Below the pieces are notes generated by a model. That model made no database searches, was not told the origin of the DNA, and saw only the letters and a list, made by a program, of their open reading frames with translations. Source: Aspidiotus rigidus (taxonomy: Eukaryota; Arthropoda; Insecta; Hemiptera; Diaspididae). From it: a DNA stretch of 64,000 nucleotides. The first letter of the stretch is position 1; every line of letters begins with the position of its first letter. Position numbers and translations under genes: made by a program. The stretch spans positions 25,497,501-25,561,500 of the forward strand of contig JAVHKY010000003.1 in assembly GCA_035079385.1 (NCBI GenBank). The letters run 5' to 3'. Positions 24,050 through 36,928 of this stretch are shown piece by piece.

Positions 24050-27000
24050 TGTTGGTCACGGAAAAAGGCTTTTATTTAAAATTATATCTTCTCACATCTC
24101 GATTTTTTCTAATTTTTTATGTTTGTATTCTTATTGGGAAAAATTTGGAACAGAAATGGACAGTTTTTTCGCTGTTCGTTTCTCATGAACTTTTCTAAAT
24201 AATATCGTGTTTCAGACCTCAAAAAAACTGTCTATTGAAAATATCCGAGTCATAAAGATAATAATTGATCAAGCCCGTAATTGATACAAATCGCTGATAA
24301 TTTCAAGAAAGATGATGCATAAAAGATCGTGTACACCATAGGCATAGATATTCTCCATATGACTCGGATTTTTCAGGTGATTCGATTTTTAATTCTTATT
24401 CAGCAATTTCTCTGCGATTTTTGTCCCATTCTATACAATAAAAAGAGACGATTGTTTTTGATGAATGAATTTATTAAACTGGGTGTTAAGAAGTGTGAAA
24501 GTCTCAAGGTTGGTGGTGAAAAGTCTATTAACGATTACTGCTTAATGTAGGTACTATATTATATGGATATGTTACGGTACATGTTGTAAATCTGAAAATA
24601 AAGTTAGTGGCCGGGAAATTACGTTAAGTGTGAAAATTAACGGGCATGCACGTTAAAGGCTGGAAAATATTGTAGTACCACGAGAATTCTCATAAATTTT
24701 TTAAAATTTTGATAATATACCGAATATTCTCAAGATTTCCCAATGAATTTATGGAGATCTTGATATCTCGGGAAATCCTGAAAATGAAACTATCATCTTT
24801 CAGCAGAATAATATTTAAGACATGTAACGCGCGCGAAAAGAAAATCATATTCTCAACCAGAAAAATTTGCGTGATTTAAAACCTATGTTGTGCTAAAACG
24901 GAGTTATATAATAGAACAAGAAGTCTTCATCTTCAACGTTCTATATAATCATGCTTATACGTATTCACATCGTTCTATCCAGCACAACGATATTTTCATA
25001 GGGTTCTTTCCCTTGAATTTTTGTGGCAAGCTCACGACAGATCGGGTCGCCACTTCCCGGAAAAACGGGAAAAGTCAGGGAATTGAATAAATTTTAAGAA
25101 AAGTCGTGGAATTTTTTGGATGAAACAGAATTTATATCTCAAGTAAAGAAGACTTGTTTTCTTACTTTTTTCCAACATAACATCAAGATTTGTTGTCTAG
25201 AAAACCTTGAAAAGTCAGGAAATTGCACTCTAAGGCAAAAATAGTCTTGGTACGTTTTTTCACACTTCTCCTTGCCTGACATAAGATGTTTCCAAAATTT
25301 TCCCTTTTTGATCCATACTGGGGCTATTACTGATCTCTCTGCGCGAGCTCACGATAGAAGACGACCTCTGCGGCATATATTCACATCTTCTTACTCAACA
25401 CACGAGATTTTTGTATAGTTTCTTTTTTTTTTTATCAGTACCGGGGACGTAACTAAATTCTTGATGCTAGCTCACAACAGAAGACTATCAAGCACGTCAT
25501 TTTCCAAACCGCATTAAACAATGTTAATAAGTTCGGAGATTGATTATAATTTTGATGTATTTCAACATGTCCCAACTGGCAATGTGAATTCTATTTTTGT
25601 TTCTTACACATTATCCCGCGGGGAAAACTTTTTGCTTCACAGATTTTCAGTGTTTCACTATACTTTCAAAATAAATAAAACAAAGATTACCAGCACGTGA
25701 CAAGTTCTGTGTTCTTTTTTTTGTTTTATTTGTTTCTGTAATACGGTTCGTAGTCTGAAAGAATCTAAACATTTATTAATAGTCAGAGTAAACTTGAATC
25801 AGATATTTTTGTGAAGAAAGTTTTCATCGATGATGCGGAGTTTATATTGTCGGATGCCTAGACGTATACTCGGTGAAAGCTCATGATTATTTAATATTTA
25901 TTCGGAAACGTTCTCCCAAAATTTTGCACGTGCGCGCGAAGTATAAATTTTCCATTCGGATTACGACCACTCCTAGCTGCGGGAAAAAGCTACCTGTGTA
26001 CAAAATTTAGATACAGTTTCTTCTGCCGAGAAAGGTGACAGGAACAATGAGAATCGAGTTCAATGAGATTTAATTTCTGGAGCACGCGTTTTCCGTCGAG
26101 CAATTTTAATTTTACCCGACACCCCTCGCGAAGACAATCTGTCTAGGTTGTTAAGAAGTACGCGAAGTACGCAAAATCGTCTTGGAAACTTTCGCGCGGA
26201 GAATAAAGTTGGCGCGCGAAACTGAAGTGCGAATTTACAATGAGTACAAAATTGGCGGAAAAGTTTCGAAAGTGGCACTCTTTAAAACTTTATTATAAAA
26301 TCGTAGACTAGCCTACTCGTCTTCCGTTCTTCCACATTGATGAATGAAAAGAACTACGTAATGAGTAGATAATTAGGACTTTTTGTGTGTGTGTGTGAGT
26401 GAGACAGATCATTTATTAATGAGAGTAATTTTTTGTCATTCTTTTTCGTTTAACCTTCCGAGATAAACTCACGCTCGTTTGTAGCTTTTACCTGAATTTA
26501 AAATACGTACTCGATGTTTTAAACCGATCAGCGCGCGGCGCGAATGAAAGAAAAATGTACGCGAGAAAAAAATTAATAGTTATTTAGGAAACACTGCGAA
26601 AGGACGCGAAGAAAGAAAAAAAAAAAAGGGGAAAAATCAGACGCAGATGAAAGGAAAAGAGAGAAAAAAACACGGAACAGAGAGAGAAAGCGTAAAGTTT
26701 TTCAGTCGAAGTTATACTGCGAGAGAGATTACAACGTTCTGAAAGTTTATACGAATCCGAAGGGTCGGGTGTGTTGCCTATCTTTCGCCGTACATAATGA
26801 AACTTTTACATTGTCGCGAATGCAGAGCGCGATCTTTCGGTGTTTTTCCCATTTGTTCTCGTTGGCATTTGTCGTCGTATTTATTAAAAAGTGAAATTAA
26901 CGATAAATTTTTAATCCGCGTCGAGAATGTTGGCCGGTTTCGTGGCAGTGCCGAACATATTGTCGAGAGTGTTCGCGTAAGGCGTCGTGTATGCAACATC

Positions 27001-29349
27001 TCGCACGCTGCTACACACCTTCTTTCGGGAGAGTCGGCAACGCGATTTGGAAGTTCGTAAAATTTTACAAAAATACCGCGAGCACGCGACGACGGGGAAA
27101 TTTAGTCGGGCGGAAAAGTATTTCTAGGTTAAAAAGTTTATAAGTTATCGATTCGTTTTTACATTCATCTCTGGTTTTTTTTATTTTTCTTTCTTCTTTT
27201 CTTTTTATTTTTCTTTTCCTCTTTCTCAACTCTGTAAGTACTTCTCGTACAATCATTCCGTCTCGCTCTGTGCTGTTCGGGTACTACGATTTAGCCAAAA
27301 TAATAACAACAGACATGCGCCGCTTTTGGAAGAAGACGAATAAGTAGAAGAAGAAGAAGGAAAAAAATGGAAAAGAAAAGAGAGGGAGAAGAACTTTTAC
27401 TTTTCTCTCTCGTTCTCTCTGACTTTTATTTCTTTTTTTCTTCGAAAGTCTCGTCTTTTTTTTATTTTTACTTCACATTTTCACAGTTTAGCGTAGCGCG
27501 CTCGTTATTGAAATCTCTGTAGTTCGAAATTAACGGCGTGGTATAGCTTCTCTAAGAGGCTCGTCACCGTACAAAAACTTCGGGGGCTTTTTAAATACCG
27601 TGTAATACACTATATTCGTGTCTCTTTTCCCCCTCTCTCTCTTTCTACCCACGTCTGCTTTCTGTTTTTTCTATCATTTTATCCACGTGTTGATACGTTC
27701 GCGTATTCATACGAAATAGAGTACTTTTAATTGGTTTTACACATTCAGCGTTCGGCTTTTATATTTTATTCGCTCTTTTTATTCTCGCACCAGCTTTTCA
27801 ATGTGAAGATGGTTTTTGAGAGTAAGGAACGATGATACACAGTATTAAAGCAAATATAACTCGGTTTATCTGCTGGTACCGTATTTTTCAAAAAATTTTC
27901 CGCTTAAAAATGTTGTTGCAAGTTATATTTGCTCGCAAAAAGTTCTACGATCTTCTTCTATTAGAAATAGTTCGAATATTGAGTCCTTCTGAGAATGGTG
28001 CGGTTATCTTATTAGAAGAAATTGCGTGGTTCCGCATGGCGATTTTTGGCCACCGATCGAAATCTTAATCGCGGTTATAAATCTCGGTCTTCAATCTTCA
28101 CCTTCGAACTGTCTCGCTTCTCTCGTCGATATTCGTATTTCCGTGAAAGTTCACTCGCGAATACGTATAGTTTAGAGTACACGTGTAGTAGTCGAACCAT
28201 ACTGTCGATACGAACATCGGTATTTATATTTTCTATATAACTCGTAGAGCTTTATCTTCTTCAGATTCCCTTGCACGATTGATTTTTCAATCTTGAGGAC
28301 ACGACAGCGTTGCAGCGCAAATACTCGTACGTTAAGTCGACGTGGAATGTGTTCGAATATCTGTATGAAACGTTGTACAGCTGATGTGTACTGTATAATG
28401 TTCATACCTTGGTATTCTATAGAATTTATCGAAAGGAGAAGAAAAAAAAAAAAAACTCTTCGAAAGAAAAACTTTTTTGTACCTCGTAAAATAGCGGAAC
28501 TTGGATCTTTCCTCTCTAGGTTCGATTCGTTTTTTCGTAATTTCCAATTTTGAGAAAAAGTGAATTCTATTCATTTTGTTGAATCGAATCCGTAGTTTTT
28601 CGTAATATAATAATGATGGAAATAGGACGAATCATGCCGTCAGTGATACATAATTGACTCGACCCAATATTTCTAATTTATGAAACGACAAGTGATGAAA
28701 ACCATTACAATGTAATTACATGTCACATTTTCCCCTTAAAAGGTTCAAAAAATGAAAAAAAGTATCGCGAACATGGTTGGTGACTCGTAAGTCAGCAAGT
28801 TTCCACCCGGGGCTGCCTTAAAAAATAATTGATAGGATAACTAGTCTGAGCGAGTTTCCATGTCGATTATCGATTTGTAATCTTCAAATCGGGAAAAATG
28901 TATTCGTTTATTGAGTCATATATCGAGACTGAAAAAAAATCCAAATTCAAGTTCAAGACGTGAATTTGAAACGGGACCTGTAAAAATTTCGACTCCGACT
29001 ATAAGGGGATGATGTGTTCGGAAATATTTGTCGAAGTCGTTAATTGGTCGATGTTGGGTTTCTTCTACAGATATTCGATTGTAGTTCAACCCTGGCTCCT
29101 CTCATTTCTTATCAATTGAATGGAAATTCTCCATCGCATCATCTCAAACATCTCATGGCAGCGACGAACTGTGGTCAATTTTTCGCCAACTATGTAAGGT
29201 TTTTCTTTTCAATAATAGAAGCTTGAAACTTTTGCAAAAACTAAAAATCTTTAATCGAATATTTCTCATTGAATTTATTACTCATATCAACATGTATGTC
29301 AGATGAAGATACTGTAGTAGTTTAATACACTTTCTAACTACGTTCTCTA
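24050..29349. other. Spacer, no gene supported
   Basis: No recognisable protein. Around 24967-25480 a block seems to recur in diverged form (TTCACATC...CACGA..., followed by GCTCAC[GA]A[CT]AGA at 25029, 25348 and 25471), perhaps an old tandem duplication. A (GT)n run is near 26384-26398. From 26000 to 28600 the DNA is richer in CG dinucleotides than its flanks and could be the 5' part of a gene, but no exon could be fixed. Confidence 0.4.
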
Positions 29350-31810
29350 TTTGAGTTCCTATTCATTTATTTGATGAGCCATTGAGCAACTTTGAGAGTT
29401 TTGGGCTCGATGGAGCCTGTAATTATATCTACTTGAAAGAAGAAGAAATATCATTAATTACACAATCATTCAGAATGTTTAAAGAAGATGGAGGATTATA
29501 TGGATGAAATGAAGTGGGTATAAAATGGAGGTATTGACGTGTGAGAAAGATGGTGTCTGAGTTGTTGTTGAGGGCTTGGGGGAGGGAAATAGGGACATTC
29601 AATGAACAGCAGAAGTTTTGAAATGCGGGACATAAGACATGGTCGACGTTTACAGTGAGGGTAGGATGTGGGTGATTAGAGAGAAGCTTTGGTGCATTAT
29701 CCGTGTGTGATTCGAGTATGGCCTATTCTCAATCTGGTGAGAACGACGTTTTCATCTTCTAATTTCTGAAGAAGGTTGACCAGGGGGTCGGAGTCATTTT
29801 AACACGGAGGAGTTTGTTTAAAAATTGGATTTTCCGAAGTTCGGTCCAAATATTTAAGGTGAGTGAGCGTTGATAACTCTTTCAGTCTAAGACGGGGAGG
29901 GGAGTGCGATCAGTGATAGTAGCGAAGGTGGTCGCTTGTTTAGCTGCTTAGACTACATCGTCATGTTCGAGTAGGTTATCAGTGGCGGATTAACACATTT
30001 TGCGCTCTATGCTGAAGGCAATTTCGCGCCGCTCACTGCGCTCGCGATAATGTAAAATAACTCTCTGTTCTTTATTCTCTTCTATTCTCGGGATCAGTCA
30101 CTCTGCTTAAAGCCTCCCAACAGTCTCCATTATACCAGGCCTAATAGTGATACTGCTCGAGTCTTCCTTATACTCGGCCTCCGAATGACGGCTGATAACA
30201 AGATACTTGCAGATTTTAGGATTGAGAACTACTACTTAGTCTCCATTATACTGGGCTATTCAGTATACTAAACAATACTAGGCCTACTATTAACTTTCAT
30301 GAAGTCAGTTTTACCAGATGGTGATGACGAAATATCGCCTATTCCTTTGGTTGAAGGAGCCTAAAATCGCCAAGTACAAACTTGCTGTCGCTGAACCCCT
30401 TGAAGTAGCCCAAAATCGCCAATAATCGCCAGATTTGGTTGTCAAAGCGCCCAATTGGTGACAAAAAATCGCCAAGTTTCATGTTTGTAGGAGCCAAAAT
30501 ATCTTTTGTGAAGCCTAATTGGCGCTGGCCATACTGCGTGAAGCCAGACCTAACATAAGACTTACGTACATACAGCAGTAAAAGCCTTTAAATCACTTAC
30601 AGATGACGAAGATGAAGAAAGGTGGTTTGAAATCGCAAATTTCAGAGTTAGGATCGGAGTCAAGGTTGATGACGTCATAGCTTATGGTAAAGAAAGAGAA
30701 GGGATACAGCGTACAAGATTATTAATAAGTGGAGGAAACTCGCGGGGTGGTGTGAAACTCGCAGATTTTCAGAATCATATTTAAGGTTCTATTCCATGGG
30801 GTGGGAGGGGGAGCAACCGGTGGGAAGGGTAAATTTCGGAGTTAGGAACTACGATTCAGGAAACTTCGGGAGGGATGTGTTTTTTTGGGGGGAAGGCCAA
30901 TTCAAAGAGGTGGTGTGAATTTGCAAATTTTGGAATTAGAAGCTAGGATTCAGGAAAGATATGAAACATGTTAAAAGAGAGGAAAAGAGAAGAGAAGGAG
31001 AGTAGTGAGAAATGTCAAACGTACATGGCTCCTTCCGAATTTTCATACGTACACGATTTATTCTTTCTAAGGAGACATGAGTAAGTCGAATTCTTTCTTT
31101 TAGTAAGTCGAATTTTTCCTAAGTCGAATTATTATATTATTATTAGAAAATTTCGCGCCGCCGAAATTCCGCGGCTTACGCTACAGCGTAGTCAGCGTAT
31201 AGGGAAATCCGGCGCTGCTAAGTGGCCGGATATCTAAATGAATATAACGTGGGTGTTGATTGAGGTGAGAGTTTGGAGCGTAAGGAGGTTTTGATTTATG
31301 AGGGGGCTTGTGATGTAAGGGCTAGTGAGAAATTGTTGTTGAAAGAATGGGTGTGAGGAGAAATTCGCCATGTTAAGGGTCTTGAAAGAGATGAGAAGAA
31401 GTTAGAGGTTAGAATGAGTCTCGGCAGTAAATATGAAGGTTTTGTTCATGAGCGACGATGGATCCTCATATAGATGGAATATTCGTAGCCTATTTTGTTA
31501 CTGGTCTTTGAGCCATCAGTAAGACAAAGGGTGTGATGAGGATATTCTTGAAAAAGGTTTCTTACGTGGGTAAAAGATTCGGTTTTTTTTTGAGATTTAG
31601 GTGGATGGTGGGCTGGGGGTAGTGGAGTTTAAGGTGGAGACGACATCAAATAGTTGAAAGGAGGTTAATTGTGAAAGGTCATTTAGAGAGTGTTCGAATT
31701 GAAGCAGGGCGATATAAAATAGTAACTGTCGAAAGTTCATTGAGAGAGTGTTAGAATTGAAGCAGGATATATTTGTTTCTGGAGGTTGGAAAAGGGTTTT
31801 CTTTTGGGTT
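29350..31810 (-). mobile_element. LINE (I/Jockey-like) C-terminal remnant, split by an insertion
   Basis: On the minus strand, 31700-31218 reads through a broken frame as the end of a LINE polyprotein with an RNase H domain: HTLCLTDGSKTS (first catalytic Asp region), a middle segment FTAETHSNL, and INTHVIFI-x-ISGHL. After the insertion at 29980-31217 the same polyprotein resumes with AAKQATTF, the run that normally reads E-x-x-L-T-R-L-R-I-G-H-T-R, and VDHVLCPAF before a C-terminal F-L-T-R...F-I-P-T segment. Stops and frameshifts are many. Endonuclease and reverse transcriptase are absent: at about 31810 the element abuts the FLYWCH/MULE sequence. A local duplication repeats AGTGTT(C/A)GAATTGAAGCAGG at 31688 and 31747. 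The presence of RNase H and the C-terminal pattern suggest an I or Jockey-like clade. Confidence 0.75.
29980..31217. mobile_element. Non-autonomous hAT-like insertion in the LINE
   Basis: The LINE reading stops at 31218 and resumes at 29979, so the 1238 bp between is an insertion. Its ends read CAGTGGCGGATTAAC on the left and, on the opposite strand, CAGCGCCGGATTTCC on the right: imperfect short inverted repeats starting CAG, as in many hAT elements. Subterminal AATTTCGCGCCGC occurs near both ends. The interior has no transposase-like frame; it contains recurring AAAATCGCCAA motifs (30365-30475) and a diverged internal repeat (GGTGGTGTGAA...) at 30735-30960. The 8-bp flanks do not match, so a target duplication is not visible. 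Confidence 0.6.
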
Positions 31811-31819
31811 AAAGATGAC

Positions 31820-33143
31820 ATTAAAAAGGAAGAGACGAGGGAATCGGGCGACCTGATATTGATTCCATATTTCGGGTTCATACCGGGGTGGATTACGTGT
31901 GGTACCCACGTACGTTTTATAGAAGTAGTCCGTGACAAGTTGTAGTTGAGCTGGCAGAGTACGTTTCAGCAGCCTGAATAATCTTCGAACATCCGCAGGT
32001 GGTGCATACGCAAGTGCTATGAGCATATGGGTGCATGTTCTTATCGTTTGATCAGTGGGGTCGTTGTAGGATGTCTGCAATCTTGCGGACTGGACATGTC
32101 GATAAACAGCTTACCCCGAGTAGAAAAAGCAGCGCGTCTTTTGCGCGTTAAGAAACACAGTGTGGTACGAATTTATGATTGCCTTCTCGAAATCGGACAT
32201 AATTTTTTTCGGTATACCTCACGTACTCGGTATATCTCGACGACATCTCGTACAGCGCGCAGAATCTCAGTGTTCTGTTCTTCGGGTTTTCCGCTCATTA
32301 GTGCGTACACGAAAGGGAGGGGAACTTTTTCTCCGTTAAACGTATTCCTCTGACGAACGTCCATGATTGTGAACAGTTGTGCCAAGATGGTTGGACTTGA
32401 TTTTAATGTCCCATCAATAAACCATGTTTCACTCTGGCACAGTAATTGGGTGTTACGTCTCGTCGCAAGTACGATGGTTCGAGGTGGTCTTGGCGTGCTA
32501 CTCTTGCTGCCGCGCCTTTGTCCAGTTCGTGTTACTCTTCCAAGCCTTTGTCGTCGTCCCTTTCTTCCTCTTCCTCTTCAGAGCTTTTGTCTACACCGTT
32601 ATCTTCCACGTCATCGACGTCCTCATCTTCCTCTTCACATCGCGAATCAATTATAAGAGAAAATTTTCTCCTGTAAGTGTACGTGTGTACCTGTCCGGAA
32701 TGCCTTTCAAGTCCAAGAGTCTGATCGGATTCGGAGGCAAATTTTTCCTTCTAGCTCTGCGGATGGCTTCTTTCAGTGATTCCCTTTCGGGGAACTGCGA
32801 CAGTACTTCCATCGGGAGTCCCGTCACGTCAATGCTATACGCAGCATTCTCGATGGTGGCTTTTCAGGGTGCTCCTCAGCCTTACTTTCAAGGAGGCAGT
32901 TACCTTTATCACTTCCAACTCTTCTTGATTCGGTGGGTGTGTGTGCGGAGACTCCCGGGGACCTTTCAAAACTTGAACTGGGGCGCCGGGAGCAGGCTTG
33001 TTTGTTATAGCGCGAGCTGTACATTCTTCCGCCGGTAACTTTCTGCAATGCCAATAGATTTTGCCTTTCGTTTCTTTGTCCCGGAAGTACATGAAACCAT
33101 CGAGCAGTAGTTTCTTGTCTTGTATTTCAGCAGCCATCGTCAC
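31820..33143 (-). pseudogene. FLYWCH zinc finger / MULE transposase-like pseudogene
   Basis: Starting at the ATG at 33143, the first frame carries a FLYWCH-type zinc finger: GFMYFRDKETKGKIYWHCRK, then Cys and a late H-x-H-P-P (residues about 15-70). A frame change leads to LPMEVLSQFPERESLKEAIR and IPDRYTRTLTGENFLL. Further downstream a MULE-type DDE transposase core appears: WFIDGTLKSSPTILAQLFTI (first Asp), VPLPFVYALMSGK, then in another frame IMSDFEKAIINSY (second Asp), and finally a helical segment ALAYAPPADVRRLFRLLK with EPEIWNQYQVARFPR. At least three frameshifts or stops break it. FLYWCH plus MULE is a known pairing in insect Mutator-like elements and genes derived from them. The C-terminal part is cut off by the LINE at about 31810. 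Confidence 0.8.
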
Positions 33144-33239
33144 TTATTAACTGATTCTTTTTTCTGATAAAAGGTTTCTGAATAACAACTTCTTAATTTT
33201 TAACGAAAAACAATGAAATTTTTTACGTACAGGATAATA

Positions 33240-33340
33240 TTCAGAAGGGTGGTTGTTAATAGATGAGAATTCTTTTGAATTCTCATCTATTAACTACCGC
33301 CTCCTTTCTAATTTTTACTCTTTCTAAAAAATGTCCGTTC
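33240..33340. repeat. Perfect 18-bp-arm hairpin within a longer diverged inverted repeat
   Basis: Arms GTTAATAGATGAGAATTC (33255-33272) and its exact complement (33277-33294) flank a TTTT loop. Similarity continues outward (GAAGGGTGGTT against AACTACCGCCTCCTTTC) to roughly 33240-33320. It lies about 110 bp upstream of the FLYWCH start. It may be a MITE, or the remnant terminus of the MULE. Confidence 0.7.
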
Positions 33341-36300
33341 TAAAAGGCGGTTTCTAAATAATATCCATGAATCGTACTGTAGTGATGGCATTAAAAGTTT
33401 CTTAGAGGAGGAGTCTTATGTAATTTTTCCATCATGAAATTTTCAATCCTCTATCAATGTCCCCCGTAAATGATGGATTGGTAACGGGGACCAGTGTTCG
33501 TTCGTCATTTGCTCTTCAGAACACCCTTGCTATCCTGGCCCTATCATCCGTCATTTTGCTGCTATGAATGCCGGTCAAGGAGAATACAAGTGGTCATATC
33601 ACTTTCTGTAGTTGAAACTTCCACCGTCCGAATCTATTTTTATGTGGCGCTTCACTTTCCTAATTAACCCGTCTCTGGTGGCTTACTCTCGTAATATATG
33701 GGTGATGGACTTTTTTCCCATTTAAGGATTCAATGAGCGAAAAATGAAAATTTATTGGTGTTCATAATATTATGTTCTCAAGTCATCGCCGTTGTCGCCT
33801 CTTGCATTATGGAGTTCTTTCGAGCTTAGTCTCATACAGATTGCTCTGTAGGTTTGTAAATTCAAGATCGCGACGTGTTTATCATTCTTCGTTTAGAGGA
33901 AACACACTTTCATTCCTCTCGTATCGAATGAGTTTTTAGGCCGTCTTGATATGTGTAAAGAATGGAGAGGCGATAAGAGACATCTTTTGGTCAAGACTCA
34001 GAAGATGACCGTTGATTCAACCTCAGAGACTCGGTCTTCTAGCTTTTGAAGAAAGAGTTTCGAGAAGTAGCAAACTTACTTTATCTCCTTTAAGAACTTG
34101 AATTACCTGAAAGTACATCCATATTCCCTTATTAAGTTCAGAAATTTTAAAATTTTGATCAGAAAGTACACGATTTATGATTCTTGAGATGGCTATGGCT
34201 GACTGACTATGGTTCAGTTTGTGAAAATCTTCGATGGCGATCGGGGAGGGGGGGTTTTGGTTTGAGCTCTGCACTTCTGTACAGCGACTTGAAAATCTCT
34301 GAACGTGAAAGTAGAAAAAAATAGTGAATTTTGAATCTCTATAGTGGGGAAAACTTTTGGGCTCCAAATTTCTGCGTGATACAATTTGAAAGAATCAGTT
34401 GCTGAGTCTTTTCAGGGAAGAGACCAAGAAATTCATTATTTTCTATAAATTCCTAATGACGTCACGACTAAAACCCTGCATCATTAAGCGCACTTTCAGC
34501 TCTTCATAAATCAAATAAAGTGTCGAAATACATTGAGCATTGGTGTCAGCACTGACGATGTATGTTAACTCATATTCCAACATGATGACTATCCTTTATT
34601 CTATTAGCAGTGACTCGGCACTTGCTCACAATCCGACGATAATCAGCACAATTTGTGCGGTGTGGACTAACGATACATGCGGGTTGATACGTGTTAAATT
34701 TTTGTACCTTCACTGTGCTTTGAGCATTCGTCTATACTTATATTAATTGATCTATTTATCGATATTAATTCTTGCATGTCAAAATCGAGGTTGATAAATT
34801 ATTATTATTTGTTGATGTATGCTGGTGGTTACGGAAGTCTCGGTTGAACATAGAGCATTTCTTTTCTGTACTCGGTCGATCGGATACAGGTTAGCAGGAA
34901 ATGACAGGAACGGTGTCCTACAGGTACAGCCTACTCTCTTGCATCCTCTCTTTCGGTCTCAATTTGGCAGCTTCTTACGGTGGTAGCAATGATTTCTAAT
35001 TTGGATTCTAACGAACATTGTTATATTTACAGTATGTAATATCATTTCGAATCTTATGTGACACGATTCCTTATTTAATTCCACTACGCGAGGGCATATG
35101 AAACGACATCCACGCTTATTTATTGTTGTGGATGGATTCATCTCTATTACGGTCCGGTATAACTGACGATTTATGACGGCGGACCCTAACTTTCACAACA
35201 TCGAGGTCATTCACAATACCATGCATCCCTGATCACGTTATTGTCGTACATTAATGACATCACACGCTGATAACTGTACAAGTCATGCCATTTCACGCTA
35301 TTCTCCAGCTTGTGATTTTTCTAATTTACGTCAAGTCGTCTACAGCGTTACGTTGTGACGACGCCACTTCCCGGCACAAGTCCTCTCCCATTCACAGGAG
35401 TCGAAGCTCGAAATTTTGTCAAGTCATTTGATGACGTATCTGAGCTTGTAACATCTTGATCATTTATTTTGAAGAGGAATTCTCTTGAAAAGATCCAGTG
35501 GCGCTGCCAAACAGATAACACCACCTCTATGAGGCGGATTCAATTGGTTTTGTGATCGAGAAATCCTCCTTTAGTAAATAGCTCGAAATTCGAAATTTTT
35601 CTGAGTCGAACTCCTTAGATGGATGAAATTTTCAAGTATCCTTCCTATCAAATATAGCTCGATCTTGAAAATTTCCTGCATTAGGGTAGGTCAGTTTTTG
35701 CCGGATGGCGGACGGCGGGGCGTCAAAATTGTCGAAAAAGAAGAAGAAACAACTAACTGGTTCCCTGTAAAAATTTTAACCATTGAAAGCATTGGACATC
35801 AAAAATTTTAAATGTTGAATTTATGTGGTAGAAAAGAAGCTCGACGGAATTTTAATCATCAGAGGTCGTGGACTTCGAGAAATCTCTTCTTTCGAGCTAT
35901 ATATGACAGAAGGATGGAACTTGAAGACAAGAAACTGATCTACCCTAATACGTACAAGAGTTGATTTTGGAAAAATTCCAACCATCGAATATGTTGGCTA
36001 ATTTCAACATTAAAGAGGTTGAAATTGAAAAAATTGCAAAATATTGATACCAGTATATGACAGGAAAGGACTCGAAAGAGTTTAGCTACTTTTCAGGAAT
36101 CCAATTTTGAATTCGATTCGCAATATTAAAATTTCTGGGCCTCGTAGAATAGGTTCCTTGTGTTTCTTCTTCAACGTCGTTAGGGAAGCCTTCGTTTTTC
36201 TCAATTCCGAAAATGGGTCACAGCCCACGACTCTCTCGGATCCACAGTTTGATTCTTCCTGATCTGGAAGATAGAAAAATACTTTTCGGAATCCTTGCTT

Positions 36301-36824
36301 GTAATATCGATCTTTACACTCTGACTAGACAGTGTAAGGTTAATGTTTTCATCGGTGTTCGTGCGTAAGCACTGTGGTAAATTTTGATAGTGTCCAAACC
36401 TGAGTAGAGGGTTATAGAAATTTTTCGACTTATTAGTTGTAGATTGGACTGGACATCGTTTGTTTGATATTACGATTTTCTTTTGCGAACGAGTTGCCTT
36501 TGTAACAGATCATACTTAGAACTTCATCACATTAAATACCATTACTATTGAGGTTTCTCTCAATGGAAAGTTAACTCGAAATATACTGGGGACGTGAGAG
36601 TAAATGGAGGTGCTCTGATTTGGGAAATCTTCACTACTACATACATCTTGACGCTGGATTTGTTTTCATGTCCACTATACGCGTCCTTTATGCAGAGGGA
36701 AATCGAAAGTAGAGTTTTGAAGCTTGAGGATGTTTTTTCACGCTTATTTATTCGCTTATTTATTGAGCAGATACTCTTTTTACATTTTGTTAACTAATTC
36801 GTCGATTTTTTTATGTTGGAACAG
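33341..36824. other. Spacer, no gene supported
   Basis: Only short frames without motifs were seen; no large repeat was recognised. Confidence 0.45.
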
Positions 36825-36928
36825 ATTGCAATGTTGTTCATGCGACGAGAACCGCGCGCTCGGATCAATTCGAGGAATTTTTCGAATTCGTGCAATCGAA
36901 TGCACAAACTTGGTCGCGAATCAAAAAG
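36825..36928 (+). CDS. Candidate internal exon, unknown gene
   Basis: A 104-bp stretch sits between an acceptor (TTTTTTTATGTTGGAACAG) and a donor (AAAAAG|GTGAGA). It is open in one frame for 34 codons, entered in phase 1 and left in phase 0. The encoded segment is amphipathic and well balanced in composition (RSDQFEEFFEFVQSNAQTW in the middle), unlike the AT-rich noise around it. Partner exons were not identified, so the gene and its function are unknown. Confidence 0.35.

Noticed and set aside
27065..27256. Basic 63-codon minus frame
   Set aside because: Lysine/arginine run produced by a TTTTCTTT tract; no conservation signal visible.
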